64,000 nt of DNA from Pararheinheimera marina (GTDB taxonomy: Bacteria; Pseudomonadota; Gammaproteobacteria; Enterobacterales; Alteromonadaceae). The position numbers were made by a program, and so were the translations under genes. The stretch covers positions 186,001 to 250,000 of the forward strand of contig NZ_JBHSGB010000001.1 in NCBI RefSeq assembly GCF_042654345.1. Reading direction: 5' to 3'. Shown in pieces: positions 16,062-25,141 of this stretch; positions within the stretch are counted from its first letter, which is position 1, and each line of letters starts with the position of its first letter. Under the pieces are notes generated by a model. It made no database searches, had not been told where the DNA came from, and worked only from the letters and a program-made list of their open reading frames with translations.

Positions 16062-18077
16062 GTGAAGCTCAATCCCCAACAAAACGAAGCCGTAAAGTAC
16101 ATCAGTGGCCCTTGCCTGGTGCTGGCTGGCGCCGGCAGCGGCAAAACCCGCGTGATCACCAACAAGATTGCTTATCTGATTGAAGAATGTGGTCTGGCGG
16201 CCAAACATATCGCCGCAGTCACTTTTACCAACAAAGCGGCCAGGGAAATGAAAGAGCGGATCAGCCACCAATTGCCACGCCCCTTGCTGCGCGGTTTGAC
16301 GGTATCGACCTTCCATACCCTGGGGCTGGATATTCTGAAAAAAGAATACAAAGCCATTGGCTACAAGGCGAACTTCACTCTGTTTGACGATCAGGACAGT
16401 ATGGCCCTGCTGAAGGAGCTGACCGAAGCCGAGCTGCAAGGGGACAAAGATCAGCTGAAACTGCTGATGAGCAAAATCTCCAATTGGAAAAATGATTTGT
16501 TATTGCCTAGTCAGGCACTGGCTCAGGCCAAAGACCCACAAAGTATCAGCTTTGCCAACTATTACCAGCAGTATGCCCAGCAGCTGCGGGCTTATAACGC
16601 ACTGGATTTCGACGACCTGATTATGATGCCGACGCTGCTGTTTGCTGCCAATGAGCAAGTACGGCAAAAGTGGCAGCAGAAGATTCAGTACCTGCTGGTG
16701 GACGAATACCAGGACACCAACACCAGTCAGTACGAACTGGTGAAATGGCTGGTCGGTGAACGGCAACGTTTTACTGTGGTGGGCGACGATGACCAGTCGA
16801 TTTATTCCTGGCGCGGTGCCAAACCACAAAACCTGGTGCTGCTTGGCAAAGACTTTCCGAACCTGAAAGTGATTAAGCTGGAGCAGAACTACCGTTCGGC
16901 CGAGCGTATTCTGAAATGCGCCAATATTCTGATCGCCAACAACCCGCATGAATACGACAAGAAGCTGTTCAGTGAACTGGGTTATGGCGTGCCGTTACGG
17001 GTACTGCCGACCCGCAACGAAGAAGACGAAGCGGAAAAAGTCGTGGCCGAGATTATTTCGCACCGCTTCGTCAACCGCACTCAATACAAGGATTACGCCT
17101 TACTGTATCGCGGCAACCATCAGGCCCGGGTGTTTGAAAAAGCCCTGATGACCAACCGTATCCCCTACAAAATATCCGGCGGCACCTCGTTTTTTTCCCG
17201 TAGTGAAATTAAAGACATCATGGCGTATCTGCGGTTGCTGGTGAACCAGGACGATGACAACGCGCTGTTGCGGGTGGTCAATGTGCCACGGCGGGAGATT
17301 GGCGCCGCGACTCTGGAAAAAGTCGGCAGCCTGGCCAACGAAAAACACATCAGCCTGTTTGCTGCCTGCTTTGAACCTGAACTGGCCGAGCGCTTACCTG
17401 CCCGCAGCCTGACGGCTGTGACTTCTTTTGCCAACTGGATTAACCGGCTGGCCGAGCAGGCGCTGCGCAGCGAACCAAAAGAAGCAGTGCGGGACCTGAT
17501 CCGGCAAAGTAATTACGAAGCCTGGTTGTTTGAAACCAGTGCCAGTGGCAAAGCCGCCGAAATGGCGCTGAAAAACATCAATGAACTGTACCGCTGGGTC
17601 AGCGAAATGCTGGACGGCAAAGACGATGAAGAACCACTGACCTTAAGTGAAGTGGTCACCAAACTGACACTGCGCGACATGATGGAACGGCAGGAACAGG
17701 AAGACAATGCTGACCAGGTGCAGCTGATGACCATGCATGCCTCTAAAGGCCTGGAGTTTCCTTTTGTGTTTATTGTCGGCATGGAAGAAGGCCTGTTGCC
17801 GCACCAAAGCAGCATTGACGAAGACAATGTCGAAGAAGAGCGCCGGCTGGCCTATGTTGGTATCACCAGGGCACAACGTGAGCTCGTGTTTACCTATGCC
17901 CGCGAGCGTCGTCAGTACGGCGAAATCGTCAAACCTGAACCCAGTCGTTTTCTCGATGAGTTACCGCCGGATGATCTGGAATGGGCAAAACCTGGTGTGG
18001 TGAAAACCGAACAGGAACGGCAACAAACCGGCCTGGCACATCTGGACAGGTTACGCCAGCTGCTGAAAAAGCCCTGA
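16062..18077 (+). CDS. rep: ATP-dependent DNA helicase Rep
   Basis: An SF1A 3'-5' helicase of about 671 residues that helps replication forks pass bound proteins. LNPQQNEAV (Q motif), AGAGSGKTRVI (Walker A), LVDEYQDTN (motif II), VGDDDQSIYSWRGA (III), QNYRS (IV), TMHASKGLEFPFVF (V) and EERRLAYVGITRA (VI) are all present, and the sequence follows E. coli Rep closely. I chose GTG 16062 because it gives the family N-terminus and GGAGG lies 11 nt upstream; ATG 16032 is an in-frame alternative without a ribosome site. The 3' end overlaps the convergent GAF-GGDEF gene by 27 bp. Confidence 0.95.
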   Translation: MKLNPQQNEAVKYISGPCLVLAGAGSGKTRVITNKIAYLIEECGLAAKHIAAVTFTNKAAREMKERISHQLPRPLLRGLTVSTFHTLGLDILKKEYKAIGYKANFTLFDDQDSMALLKELTEAELQGDKDQLKLLMSKISNWKNDLLLPSQALAQAKDPQSISFANYYQQYAQQLRAYNALDFDDLIMMPTLLFAANEQVRQKWQQKIQYLLVDEYQDTNTSQYELVKWLVGERQRFTVVGDDDQSIYSWRGAKPQNLVLLGKDFPNLKVIKLEQNYRSAERILKCANILIANNPHEYDKKLFSELGYGVPLRVLPTRNEEDEAEKVVAEIISHRFVNRTQYKDYALLYRGNHQARVFEKALMTNRIPYKISGGTSFFSRSEIKDIMAYLRLLVNQDDDNALLRVVNVPRREIGAATLEKVGSLANEKHISLFAACFEPELAERLPARSLTAVTSFANWINRLAEQALRSEPKEAVRDLIRQSNYEAWLFETSASGKAAEMALKNINELYRWVSEMLDGKDDEEPLTLSEVVTKLTLRDMMERQEQEDNADQVQLMTMHASKGLEFPFVFIVGMEEGLLPHQSSIDEDNVEEERRLAYVGITRAQRELVFTYARERRQYGEIVKPEPSRFLDELPPDDLEWAKPGVVKTEQERQQTGLAHLDRLRQLLKKP

Positions 18078-20696
18078 TTGCTGCACAGCAACCGCCACTG
18101 GCTGCTCAGTGAAATAATAGCCGCCAGCCTGCGCCATCAGCTGCTGGATTTCTTTTTGTTCTGCATGGCCTGCAATCAGCTTGAATTGACGGCTCTGCGC
18201 CAGTTGTTGCAGCACTTGCAGTAACTGGCGACGGCTTTCACTGCGTGGCAGACTGCGGCTAAATGCAGTATCCAGCACCACAAAATCGAATGGGTACTGC
18301 ACCAATAAGCCTAAGGCGGCCACTTCTGCAGCAAACTGATCCAGTGACAAACGCACACCCAGACGTTTCAACTGATGTAAATTGGCCAGTTGTGTCGCCG
18401 ACAATCGCAATAAATCCGCTTCCGTAAAACCCAGAACCAGTTGATGCAAAGGCAAAGCAGACTGATGCAGTTGCTGCGTCAGTTTATCCAGTAGTAAGTG
18501 GTTACTTAACCAGGCTGGGCTCAGGCTCAGACACAACACGGCCCCCTGCTCCCACTGCGACGACATGCTGCTCAGTTGCTGCAGTAACATCAACTCAATG
18601 TCCGGCATTAAACCTGCCTGGGTGGCCTGGCGGCTCAGTTCCTGTTGCTGGGTAGCATCGGCCTGCAGCCAGGACAAACTGGCCTGATAACCGACCAGGT
18701 CGGTTGATTCTGCCGCTATCAGAGGACGCAATTGCGGCTGAAATTGCCGTTGTTGAACGGCCTGTTGCAGCGCTTGTTCCTGCCCCAGTTCCTGCAGCAT
18801 TTGCGAGCGCATGCTGTCATTGAAAATCACAAAGCGGTTACGGCCAAAGGATTTCGCCTGGTACATAGCGGCGTCAGCATCGCGCAGCAACTCGTCTGCA
18901 TGCTGGTACCAGTTCTGATAGCAGGCAATGCCGATACTGGCACCGGAGCACACCTGATTCCCTTCCAGGTTCATCGGCTGACGCACAGATTCAATTAAAC
19001 GCTCCGCCACTTCTTCCGCGTCGACTTCATGCTGAATTTTGCCCAGCAGGATCACGAATTCATCGCCACCTAAACGGGCGACTAAATCGTGTTCCCGCAC
19101 TGCTTGCTGCAAACGACGGCTCACTTCAATCAGGAACAGGTCGCCTATGTGGTGACCAAGGGTGTCGTTGATCAGCTTAAAGCGGTCGAGGTCGATAAAC
19201 AGCAAAGCAAAGTTAGTGGCTGAATCCCGGTTGCGGTACGAAAACCGTTGTTTAAGCTGCATCAGAAACATTTGTCGGTTCGCCAGACCTGTTAATGCAT
19301 CGTGGTTGGCTTCGAAAAATAGTTGTTCTTCGGCTTTTTTCCGTTCTTCGACCTGCAAACGTAAAAACAAATTAGTCTGGCGCAGTTCACGGGTGCGTTC
19401 GAAAATGCGTTTTTCTAAATCTTCGTGATGTTGTTTTTGCTGTTCTGTCGTCAGTTTCCGGCTGATCGCCACCGCGATGTGCTGAGACACAAACTTCAAT
19501 AACACCAGCTCCTGCTCGCTATATTGGTGGCTGTTGTCATAACATTGCAGCGCTATCACACCCAGGATCTGGTTGCCAATTTGCAGTGGAGCGCCAAGCC
19601 AGCTGGTACACATCGGCTGATAACCCGGATTACTGACCTGCCGCTCTACCTCACCGGATTGGATCAACTGCTGCAGCTGCACTTGTGTGACTAAACGGGC
19701 CTCACCAGACCGAATCACATATTCAGTCAGGCCACGCTGCAAAGGTCGCTGCTTTTGCGTAGGGCTGTACTGATCCAGATAGAAAGGGAAATTCAGCTGC
19801 TGTCCGTCTTTGTCCAGCAAAGCAATGTAGCAATTATCCGCTTGCAGCAGTTCACTCAAAATGCTGTGCACTTCGCGGTAAAAACTGGACATATCGGAGC
19901 TGGCGGCAGTCAGCTCGGAGATTTTGTATAAGGCCGCCTGCAGCATTTCAGCATGGCTACGTTCGCGAATTTCATGCTGCAGCGAGTCATTAGTATTGCG
20001 CAGCTGCTGCGTGCGTTCACGCACTGTTTGTTCAAGTAGCTCACGGCTGCGCACCCGATCAATGGCGGTCACGGTATGAATGGCAATATGGCTGATCAGC
20101 GCCAGGTCGTGTTCGTTATAACCCGCATCCGCCTGATAACTCTGAATAGCCATCACACCGATCACCCGCTCACCGCGGCAAAGCGGAACGCCTAACCAGT
20201 GCATAGGCGCAGAACCTTGTGCCTGTATCTGACCTTCCTGCACCAGACGGTGAAACCCTGCTTCGTCACAAAGCAGTGCTTTGCCACGTCGGGCAACATA
20301 CCCAGTCAAGCCGGAGGCAAAGGCTTCCGAAGGAGCATCAAGCAAAATTTGTTGGTCTTTTTCGTCGGCAAAATATTCAGGCCGGAAGGTACCGTCTTGG
20401 TCAATCAGCGCAACATAGAAGTTATCAGCACGCAGCTGCTGATTCAGCAACTGGTGAATAGCGGGATAAAACTCACGCATTTCTTTAATGCCGGATGCCA
20501 GCTCAGACAGGTTCAGCAACGCGCCCTGTATGGTGTATGCCCGCTTATAGCCAGACAACAGCGTACGCATGCGGCGTAGCTGGCTGTGCCAGACTGCAGG
20601 AATAACGGAGCTGAGCTTTTGGTCCTTCAAGGTGTTCTCTGTATTCTTATTATTAGTTGCGGCGAGTGCCAAAACGGCAGCCTCTATTATGCACAA
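18051..20696 (-). CDS. soluble GAF-GAF-GGDEF-EAL protein, probable diguanylate cyclase
   Basis: An 881-residue cytoplasmic protein: GAF about 55-215, coiled coil, second GAF about 265-415, coiled coil, GGDEF about 465-625, EAL-like 645-880. The cyclase site LGGDEFVILL is intact, and an RxxD inhibitory I-site (REHD) sits five residues before it. The EAL domain has lost its catalytic residues: QAS replaces EAL, and DQFAAEVAAL and AGHAEQ replace the DDFGxGxSSL and AEGVE motifs. It is predicted to make, not break, c-di-GMP in response to a small ligand of the GAF domains. The start is uncertain: position 20696 is a TTG, another TTG lies at 20630, and the first ATG is at about codon 43. Confidence 0.87.
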   Translation of the reverse strand: MCIIEAAVLALAATNNKNTENTLKDQKLSSVIPAVWHSQLRRMRTLLSGYKRAYTIQGALLNLSELASGIKEMREFYPAIHQLLNQQLRADNFYVALIDQDGTFRPEYFADEKDQQILLDAPSEAFASGLTGYVARRGKALLCDEAGFHRLVQEGQIQAQGSAPMHWLGVPLCRGERVIGVMAIQSYQADAGYNEHDLALISHIAIHTVTAIDRVRSRELLEQTVRERTQQLRNTNDSLQHEIRERSHAEMLQAALYKISELTAASSDMSSFYREVHSILSELLQADNCYIALLDKDGQQLNFPFYLDQYSPTQKQRPLQRGLTEYVIRSGEARLVTQVQLQQLIQSGEVERQVSNPGYQPMCTSWLGAPLQIGNQILGVIALQCYDNSHQYSEQELVLLKFVSQHIAVAISRKLTTEQQKQHHEDLEKRIFERTRELRQTNLFLRLQVEERKKAEEQLFFEANHDALTGLANRQMFLMQLKQRFSYRNRDSATNFALLFIDLDRFKLINDTLGHHIGDLFLIEVSRRLQQAVREHDLVARLGGDEFVILLGKIQHEVDAEEVAERLIESVRQPMNLEGNQVCSGASIGIACYQNWYQHADELLRDADAAMYQAKSFGRNRFVIFNDSMRSQMLQELGQEQALQQAVQQRQFQPQLRPLIAAESTDLVGYQASLSWLQADATQQQELSRQATQAGLMPDIELMLLQQLSSMSSQWEQGAVLCLSLSPAWLSNHLLLDKLTQQLHQSALPLHQLVLGFTEADLLRLSATQLANLHQLKRLGVRLSLDQFAAEVAALGLLVQYPFDFVVLDTAFSRSLPRSESRRQLLQVLQQLAQSRQFKLIAGHAEQKEIQQLMAQAGGYYFTEQPVAVAVQQSGLFQQLA

Positions 20697-20828
20697 AGTC
20701 TGACCAAATGGAATGACTGATTTTTAATCTGTAGCCATGCAGTTAGACAGATTCCGATCTGGCTTAGAATTAAATGACATAGAACGCAGACATATGGGCA
20801 GGAAAGCAGCAAAACACAGCAATAAAAA

Positions 20829-20849
20829 AAGCCGCGACCCGGGCGGCTT
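20829..20849 (-). terminator. terminator of the cytochrome c5 gene
   Basis: AAGCCGC/GCGGCTT stem with a short loop, followed on the minus strand by a run of seven T residues. Confidence 0.85.
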
Positions 20850-20866
20850 CTTTCAACACCAACAGA

Positions 20867-21268
20867 TTAGATACCGTCGGTCATAAACTTAATTGCAGCC
20901 GCCAGCTCGTCTTCAGAGCAATCACCACAAGTACCGCGAGCAGGCATAGAACGAATACCTTCTATTGCGTGTTTCAGCAACACGTCAGCGCCTTGAGCCA
21001 AACGAGGTTTCCAGTCAGCAGCTTCCCCCTTTTTCGGTGCACCTAAGGCGCCAGTGCCGTGACAGGCAAAACAAGCCCCCTGGAAGACCTGCTCGCCAGT
21101 GCGAGGGCCTTTTGGACCAGTGTCAACAGCAGCTTCCGCACCTGCCAGATAAACCTGACCTACAGGCTCAAGACGTTTTTTCAGTGCGTCGTTATCGGTT
21201 TCCTGAGCGACTGCGTTGACCAGGGCAGCAGAAGTAATCAGGGCGAGGATAAGCGTTAATTTTTTCAT
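20867..21268 (-). CDS. cytochrome c5 family protein
   Basis: A 133-residue monoheme c-type cytochrome. The signal peptide ends NAVA|Q; the heme motif is CFACH near residue 70 and the axial Met lies in SMPARGTCGDC, which also contains the extra Cys pair typical of cytochrome c5. Likely a periplasmic electron carrier to terminal oxidases. ATG 21268 gives the standard signal peptide. Located next to polA as in several gammaproteobacteria. Confidence 0.92.
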   Translation of the reverse strand: MKKLTLILALITSAALVNAVAQETDNDALKKRLEPVGQVYLAGAEAAVDTGPKGPRTGEQVFQGACFACHGTGALGAPKKGEAADWKPRLAQGADVLLKHAIEGIRSMPARGTCGDCSEDELAAAIKFMTDGI

Positions 21269-21787
21269 CTGTGTGATCCCGTTCAAAGCCTTCTTAGTTT
21301 TGGGGCATTATAGCGTTGCAAGCCTTAACTGTGGAAGCCCCTGTATTTACTGGTGTTTCATTTGCGACGAAACGCATGCAAATCTTTAGTTCAAATTCAT
21401 TATAACAAGTTGTTTTTGGACGCTCTTTTTTATCTAAAAAAAGTTCAGTCCGGGCCTATGCAATCACCCTGATTGTGGTAGTCTGTTTGTCCGGTTTTGA
21501 CCTTACCCTTACCATCCACTTTGCAAGGGTCGTCAACCCCGAAAAAATACTCACAATTGGATGTATAAGAAAAACAATAAGGGAATAGGTAGTTTACCCC
21601 TTCTTTTTCTTTTCAAAACAAACACTTAAAAACACACAACCAGAACATGCTGCGGCACGTGCTGTATTCAGCCTATGGTCTTTCCACAAAGTTATCCACA
21701 GACTAAGCAAGCAGCTCACTGCATTCAGCTGGCTCCGATCCTGATGTTATGGCATGCTAAAAAAAAGCGTTTTCAGGATATTCCTTT
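21269..21787. other. 519-bp divergent intergenic region between cytochrome c5 and polA
   Basis: No credible coding frame. AT-rich with several A/T tracts, it must hold the divergent promoters for cytochrome c5 and polA. Its one clear motif is the DnaA-box-like pair at 21681-21700. The long length for two housekeeping genes leaves room for an unrecognised small RNA or regulatory element. Confidence 0.5.
21681..21700 (+). promoter_or_regulatory. DnaA-box-like sequences upstream of polA
   Basis: TTATCCACA (21692-21700) matches the consensus TTATNCACA exactly, and TTTCCACAA (21681-21689) is a near match in the same orientation. They lie about 90-105 nt before the polA start. Binding by DnaA is inference; a single box occurs often by chance. 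Confidence 0.35.
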
Positions 21788-24568
21788 ATGGCCTCTGCCC
21801 CACAAAATCCGCTGATCCTGGTGGATGGTTCGTCTTACTTATTCCGTGCCTACCACTCGCCTCCGCATCTGACAAATTCACGCGGGGAAGCCACTGGTGC
21901 CATCTACGGCGTAGTCAATATGCTGAAAAGTTTGCTGAAGCAGTACCAGCCAGATGAAATGGTGGTGGTGTTTGATGCCAAAGGGCCTACCTTCCGCAAT
22001 GAAATGTATGCCGACTACAAGGCGCATCGCCCGCCGATGCCTGACGATTTGCGCACACAGATTGAACCTCTGCATAAAATTATTCAGGCGATGGGCTTGC
22101 CGCTGCTTTGCATCAGTGGCGTAGAAGCCGACGACGTGATCGGTACATTGGCAATGCAATACAGCCAGCTCGGCCGGCATGTACTGATTTCCACAGGTGA
22201 TAAAGACATGGCACAGCTGGTGACGGATAAGGTCACGCTGATCAATACCATGACGGATACCCTGTTGGACCCTGCAGGCGTGCAGGAAAAATTTGGCATA
22301 GGCCCGGATCTGATCATCGATTACCTGGCATTAATGGGCGACAAAGTGGATAACATCCCAGGGTTGCCAGGTGTGGGTGAAAAAACTGCATTAGCCCTAT
22401 TACAAGGCATAGGCTCCATTGCGCAGCTGTACCAACGCCTCGACGAGATTGCGGCTTTAGGTTTCCGGGGTAGCAAGACGATTGCGGATAAAATGCGTGA
22501 GCATCAGAGCCAACTGGAGTTGTCCTACCAACTGGCCACCATCAAAACAGACGTGCAGCTGAACCTGACCGAAGAACAGCTGAAAATCAGTGCCGCCGAT
22601 CTGTCCGCACTTGCCGAACTTTACAAAGATTGCGAATTCAGACGCTGGCTCAGTGAAGTGCTGTCAGCCCAGGAGAAATCTGCACCGCCCGCTCAAGCCA
22701 GTTTGTTTAGTGACGCTGAGACTGAACTGCCCACTGAAGTGCAAACCAGCCAAGCAGCAGCCGAGTATGATTGCATCCTGACCGCTGAAGCCTTTGCTGC
22801 GTTACTGAAGCGGCTGCAGCAAGCCGAACTGGTGGCCCTGGACACCGAAACCACCAGCCTCGATTATATGGTGGCCGAACTGGTCGGCATGTCTTTTGCG
22901 TTTGCTGCGGGTGATGCCTGCTATTTGCCTTTGGCCCATGACTATGTCGGCGCGCCGGAACAACTGAACCGTGACCAGGTATTGGCAGAATTGAAGCCCT
23001 GGCTGGAAAATGCCACTGCAGCCAAAGTGGGCCAGAACCTGAAGTACGATATGAGTGTACTGGCCAGGTACGGTATCACACTGCAGGGCATTCAATTTGA
23101 CACCATGCTGGAGTCTTATGTGTTTAACAGCACCGGCTCCCGCCATGATATGGACTCACTGGCGCTGAAGTACCTGGGCCATAAAACCATCAGCTTTGAA
23201 GAGATCGCTGGCAAAGGCGCTAAACAGCTCACCTTTAACCAGATTGCCATTGAACAGGCGACTGCTTATGCCGCCGAAGATGCGGACATCACCTTACGCT
23301 TACATCAGACCTTGTGGCCGCAGTTGGCAGAAAATACCGACCAAGCCAAAGTACTGACCGACATTGAAGTGCCGCTGCTCAGCGTATTGTCCAGGGTGGA
23401 ACGGCAGGGAGTGCGAATTGACCCGCAGTTGCTACGCCAGCAAAGCCAGCAACTGGCCGAACGTATTGCCGAATTGGAACAACAGGCGTACCAGCTGGCC
23501 GGCAAAGAATTCAACCTGGCATCCCCGAAGCAGTTACAGGAAATTCTGTTTGAGCAAATGGGCTTACCGGTGATCAAAAAAACCCCAGGCGGCACCCCTT
23601 CGACCGCAGAAGAAGTGCTGGTGGAGCTGGCTCATGATTACGAATTTCCGAAACTGATTATGGAGCACAGAGGACTGAGTAAGCTGAAGTCCACTTACAC
23701 CGACAAGCTGCCGCTGTCAGTGAATGCGCAAACAGGCCGGGTTCATACCTCGTATCATCAGGCCGTCGCCGCCACTGGCCGTCTGAGTTCAACCGAACCC
23801 AACCTGCAGAATATTCCAATCCGCAGTGAAGAAGGTAGGCGCATTCGGCAGGCCTTTATTGCCCGGGATGGTTACACCATTCTGGCTATCGACTATTCGC
23901 AAATTGAACTGCGCATCATGGCTCACCTGTCCAGAGATCAGGCTTTGCTAAACGCCTTTGCTCAAGGCAAGGATATCCACAGAGCAACAGCTGCTGAGGT
24001 CTTTGGCGTCGCGCTGGACGACGTCAGCACAGAACAGCGTCGTCGCGCCAAGGCCGTTAACTTCGGTTTGATTTATGGCATGTCTGCTTTTGGACTGGCC
24101 CGCCAGCTAGACATCAGCAGGTCCGAAGCCCAGCAATATGTTGACCTGTACTTTGAACGTTTTCCAGGCGTGCTTGACTACATGGAGCGCACCCGGGCTC
24201 AGGCCCATGACAAAGGCTATGTCGAAACCTTGTTTGGCCGCAGGCTCTATCTGCCCGAAATTAATGCCCAGAATATGGCACGGAAAAAAGCGGCGGAACG
24301 GGCCGCCATTAACGCGCCGATGCAAGGCACTGCAGCGGACATCATTAAAAGAGCGATGATTCAGGTCGACTTATGGCAGCAGCAGCAGCCGAAAGAGACC
24401 GCGCTGATGATCATGCAGGTCCACGATGAACTGGTGTTCGAAGTGAAAAGCGAAATGTTGGCTGAGGTGACAGCTGAATTAGTAAAATTGATGGAATCGG
24501 CAGCGCAGCTGGACGTGCCATTATTGGCCGAAGCAGGCTCCGGCCCGAACTGGGATCAGGCACACTAA
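21788..24568 (+). CDS. polA: DNA polymerase I
   Basis: A 926-residue replication/repair polymerase. The 5'-nuclease domain (1-290) starts PLILVDGSSYLFRAYH and contains GDKDMAQLV. The 3'-5' exonuclease (about 330-525) has DTETTSLD and AAEDADITL, so proofreading should be active. The polymerase domain (540-926) has LSSTEPNLQNIPIR, DYSQIELR (motif A), RRAKAVNFGLIYG (motif B) and MQVHDELVFEV (motif C). AGGA lies upstream of ATG 21788. It is followed by a palindrome, a terminator and Spot 42, the same order as in enterobacteria. Confidence 0.98.
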   Translation: MASAPQNPLILVDGSSYLFRAYHSPPHLTNSRGEATGAIYGVVNMLKSLLKQYQPDEMVVVFDAKGPTFRNEMYADYKAHRPPMPDDLRTQIEPLHKIIQAMGLPLLCISGVEADDVIGTLAMQYSQLGRHVLISTGDKDMAQLVTDKVTLINTMTDTLLDPAGVQEKFGIGPDLIIDYLALMGDKVDNIPGLPGVGEKTALALLQGIGSIAQLYQRLDEIAALGFRGSKTIADKMREHQSQLELSYQLATIKTDVQLNLTEEQLKISAADLSALAELYKDCEFRRWLSEVLSAQEKSAPPAQASLFSDAETELPTEVQTSQAAAEYDCILTAEAFAALLKRLQQAELVALDTETTSLDYMVAELVGMSFAFAAGDACYLPLAHDYVGAPEQLNRDQVLAELKPWLENATAAKVGQNLKYDMSVLARYGITLQGIQFDTMLESYVFNSTGSRHDMDSLALKYLGHKTISFEEIAGKGAKQLTFNQIAIEQATAYAAEDADITLRLHQTLWPQLAENTDQAKVLTDIEVPLLSVLSRVERQGVRIDPQLLRQQSQQLAERIAELEQQAYQLAGKEFNLASPKQLQEILFEQMGLPVIKKTPGGTPSTAEEVLVELAHDYEFPKLIMEHRGLSKLKSTYTDKLPLSVNAQTGRVHTSYHQAVAATGRLSSTEPNLQNIPIRSEEGRRIRQAFIARDGYTILAIDYSQIELRIMAHLSRDQALLNAFAQGKDIHRATAAEVFGVALDDVSTEQRRRAKAVNFGLIYGMSAFGLARQLDISRSEAQQYVDLYFERFPGVLDYMERTRAQAHDKGYVETLFGRRLYLPEINAQNMARKKAAERAAINAPMQGTAADIIKRAMIQVDLWQQQQPKETALMIMQVHDELVFEVKSEMLAEVTAELVKLMESAAQLDVPLLAEAGSGPNWDQAH

Positions 24569-24588
24569 AAATATTTACCAAATGGGTG

Positions 24589-24608
24589 AACTTCGTTGCA
24601 ACGAAGTT
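24589..24608. repeat. 20-bp perfect palindrome after polA
   Basis: AACTTCGTT-GC-AACGAAGTT, 20 bp, lies 20 nt downstream of the polA stop and 46 nt before the real terminator. With no U-tract it is not itself an intrinsic terminator; it may be a protein-binding site or a 3'-UTR hairpin. Confidence 0.5.
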
Positions 24609-24654
24609 ATCTGAAGAGATGTGTGAATGCCCATTCCTGGTATGTTGACCTTCC

Positions 24655-24679
24655 GCCCCGGTATATCCGGGGCTTTTTT
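24655..24679 (+). terminator. polA terminator
   Basis: GCCCCGG-tatat-CCGGGGC followed by six T residues. Confidence 0.9.
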
Positions 24680-24800
24680 ATGCTGTGGCAAAGCCACAGA
24701 CATCGCCGTAAAACCAGTAAATCAATGAGTAATTCGATTACATTTGCAATACTTTTGGCCAATAAAACCGAAATTTTGTAGTTTAATTACAAACTTCGCC

Positions 24801-24828
24801 TTGCTTTTTTATTCAACAGTTGTAGAAT
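24801..24828 (+). promoter_or_regulatory. spf promoter
   Basis: TTGCTT (24801-24806) and TGTAGAAT, an extended -10 with TAGAAT at 24823-24828, are separated by 16 nt and end 7 nt before the first base of Spot 42. An AT-rich inverted repeat TTTGTA-N7-TACAAA (24775-24793) lies just upstream. Confidence 0.7.
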
Positions 24829-24835
24829 TCAAAAC

Positions 24836-24954
24836 GTAGGGTACAGAGGTAAGATGTTCTATCTTTCAGCACTAACCAGCATATTTGTTGAGTTAATGAC
24901 CAGAAAGAAAGGCTTTATTAGCCGCCCCACTGCTTGCAGTGGGGCGTTTTTTTT
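24836..24954 (+). ncRNA. spf: Spot 42 small RNA
   Basis: The first 34 or so bases (GTAGGGTACAGAGGTAAGAT and on to the TTCTATCTTTCAG block) match the E. coli Spot 42 5' domain by eye. The 3' end is the same style of terminator, GCCCCACTGC-tt-GCAGTGGGGC followed by a G and then eight T residues. The location between polA and engB is also conserved. The middle, roughly 24871-24920, is diverged and the RNA is about 119 nt, slightly longer than the 109 nt of E. coli. In enterobacteria this Hfq-binding RNA represses sugar-use genes and is itself repressed by cAMP-CRP; its targets here are unknown. Confidence 0.95.
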
Positions 24955-25014
24955 GTCTGTTAGTTACGGAAAAAACAGAATTGTGAAATAAAACTAGATT
25001 TTTTAGAGCAAATA

Positions 25015-25043
25015 CTTCAAACAAGAAAATTTCTGTGTATAAT
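25015..25043 (+). promoter_or_regulatory. predicted promoter of a small transcript
   Basis: TGTGTATAAT, an extended -10 with consensus TATAAT at 25038-25043, with a weak -35 (CTTCAA, 25015-25020) at 17-nt spacing. It points at a plus-strand terminator 70 nt further on. Confidence 0.55.
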
Positions 25044-25049
25044 GCAATT

Positions 25050-25141
25050 GTCTTGTCAAACAAGACACCCTGTTGATTTGAAATTATTGAATAGCTTCTC
25101 CCCGTTTGCTATGACCGGCCCCGTAAAGGCCGGTTTTCTTT
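25050..25141 (+). ncRNA. candidate novel small RNA downstream of spf
   Basis: From the predicted start near 25050 the transcript begins with a stem (TGTCTTG-tcaaa-CAAGACA, 25049-25067), has an unstructured middle, and ends in ACCGGCC-ccgtaaa-GGCCGGT (25114-25134) followed by TTTCTTT. Spot 42 already terminates at 24954 and engB runs the other way, so this plus-strand terminator needs its own transcript, about 92 nt. There is no coding frame of note. Unrecognised family; existence is inferred, not proven. Confidence 0.55.

Noticed and set aside
24775..24793. CRP site upstream of spf
   Set aside because: TTTGTA-N7-TACAAA is symmetric but has wrong spacing and lacks TGTGA/TCACA half-sites.
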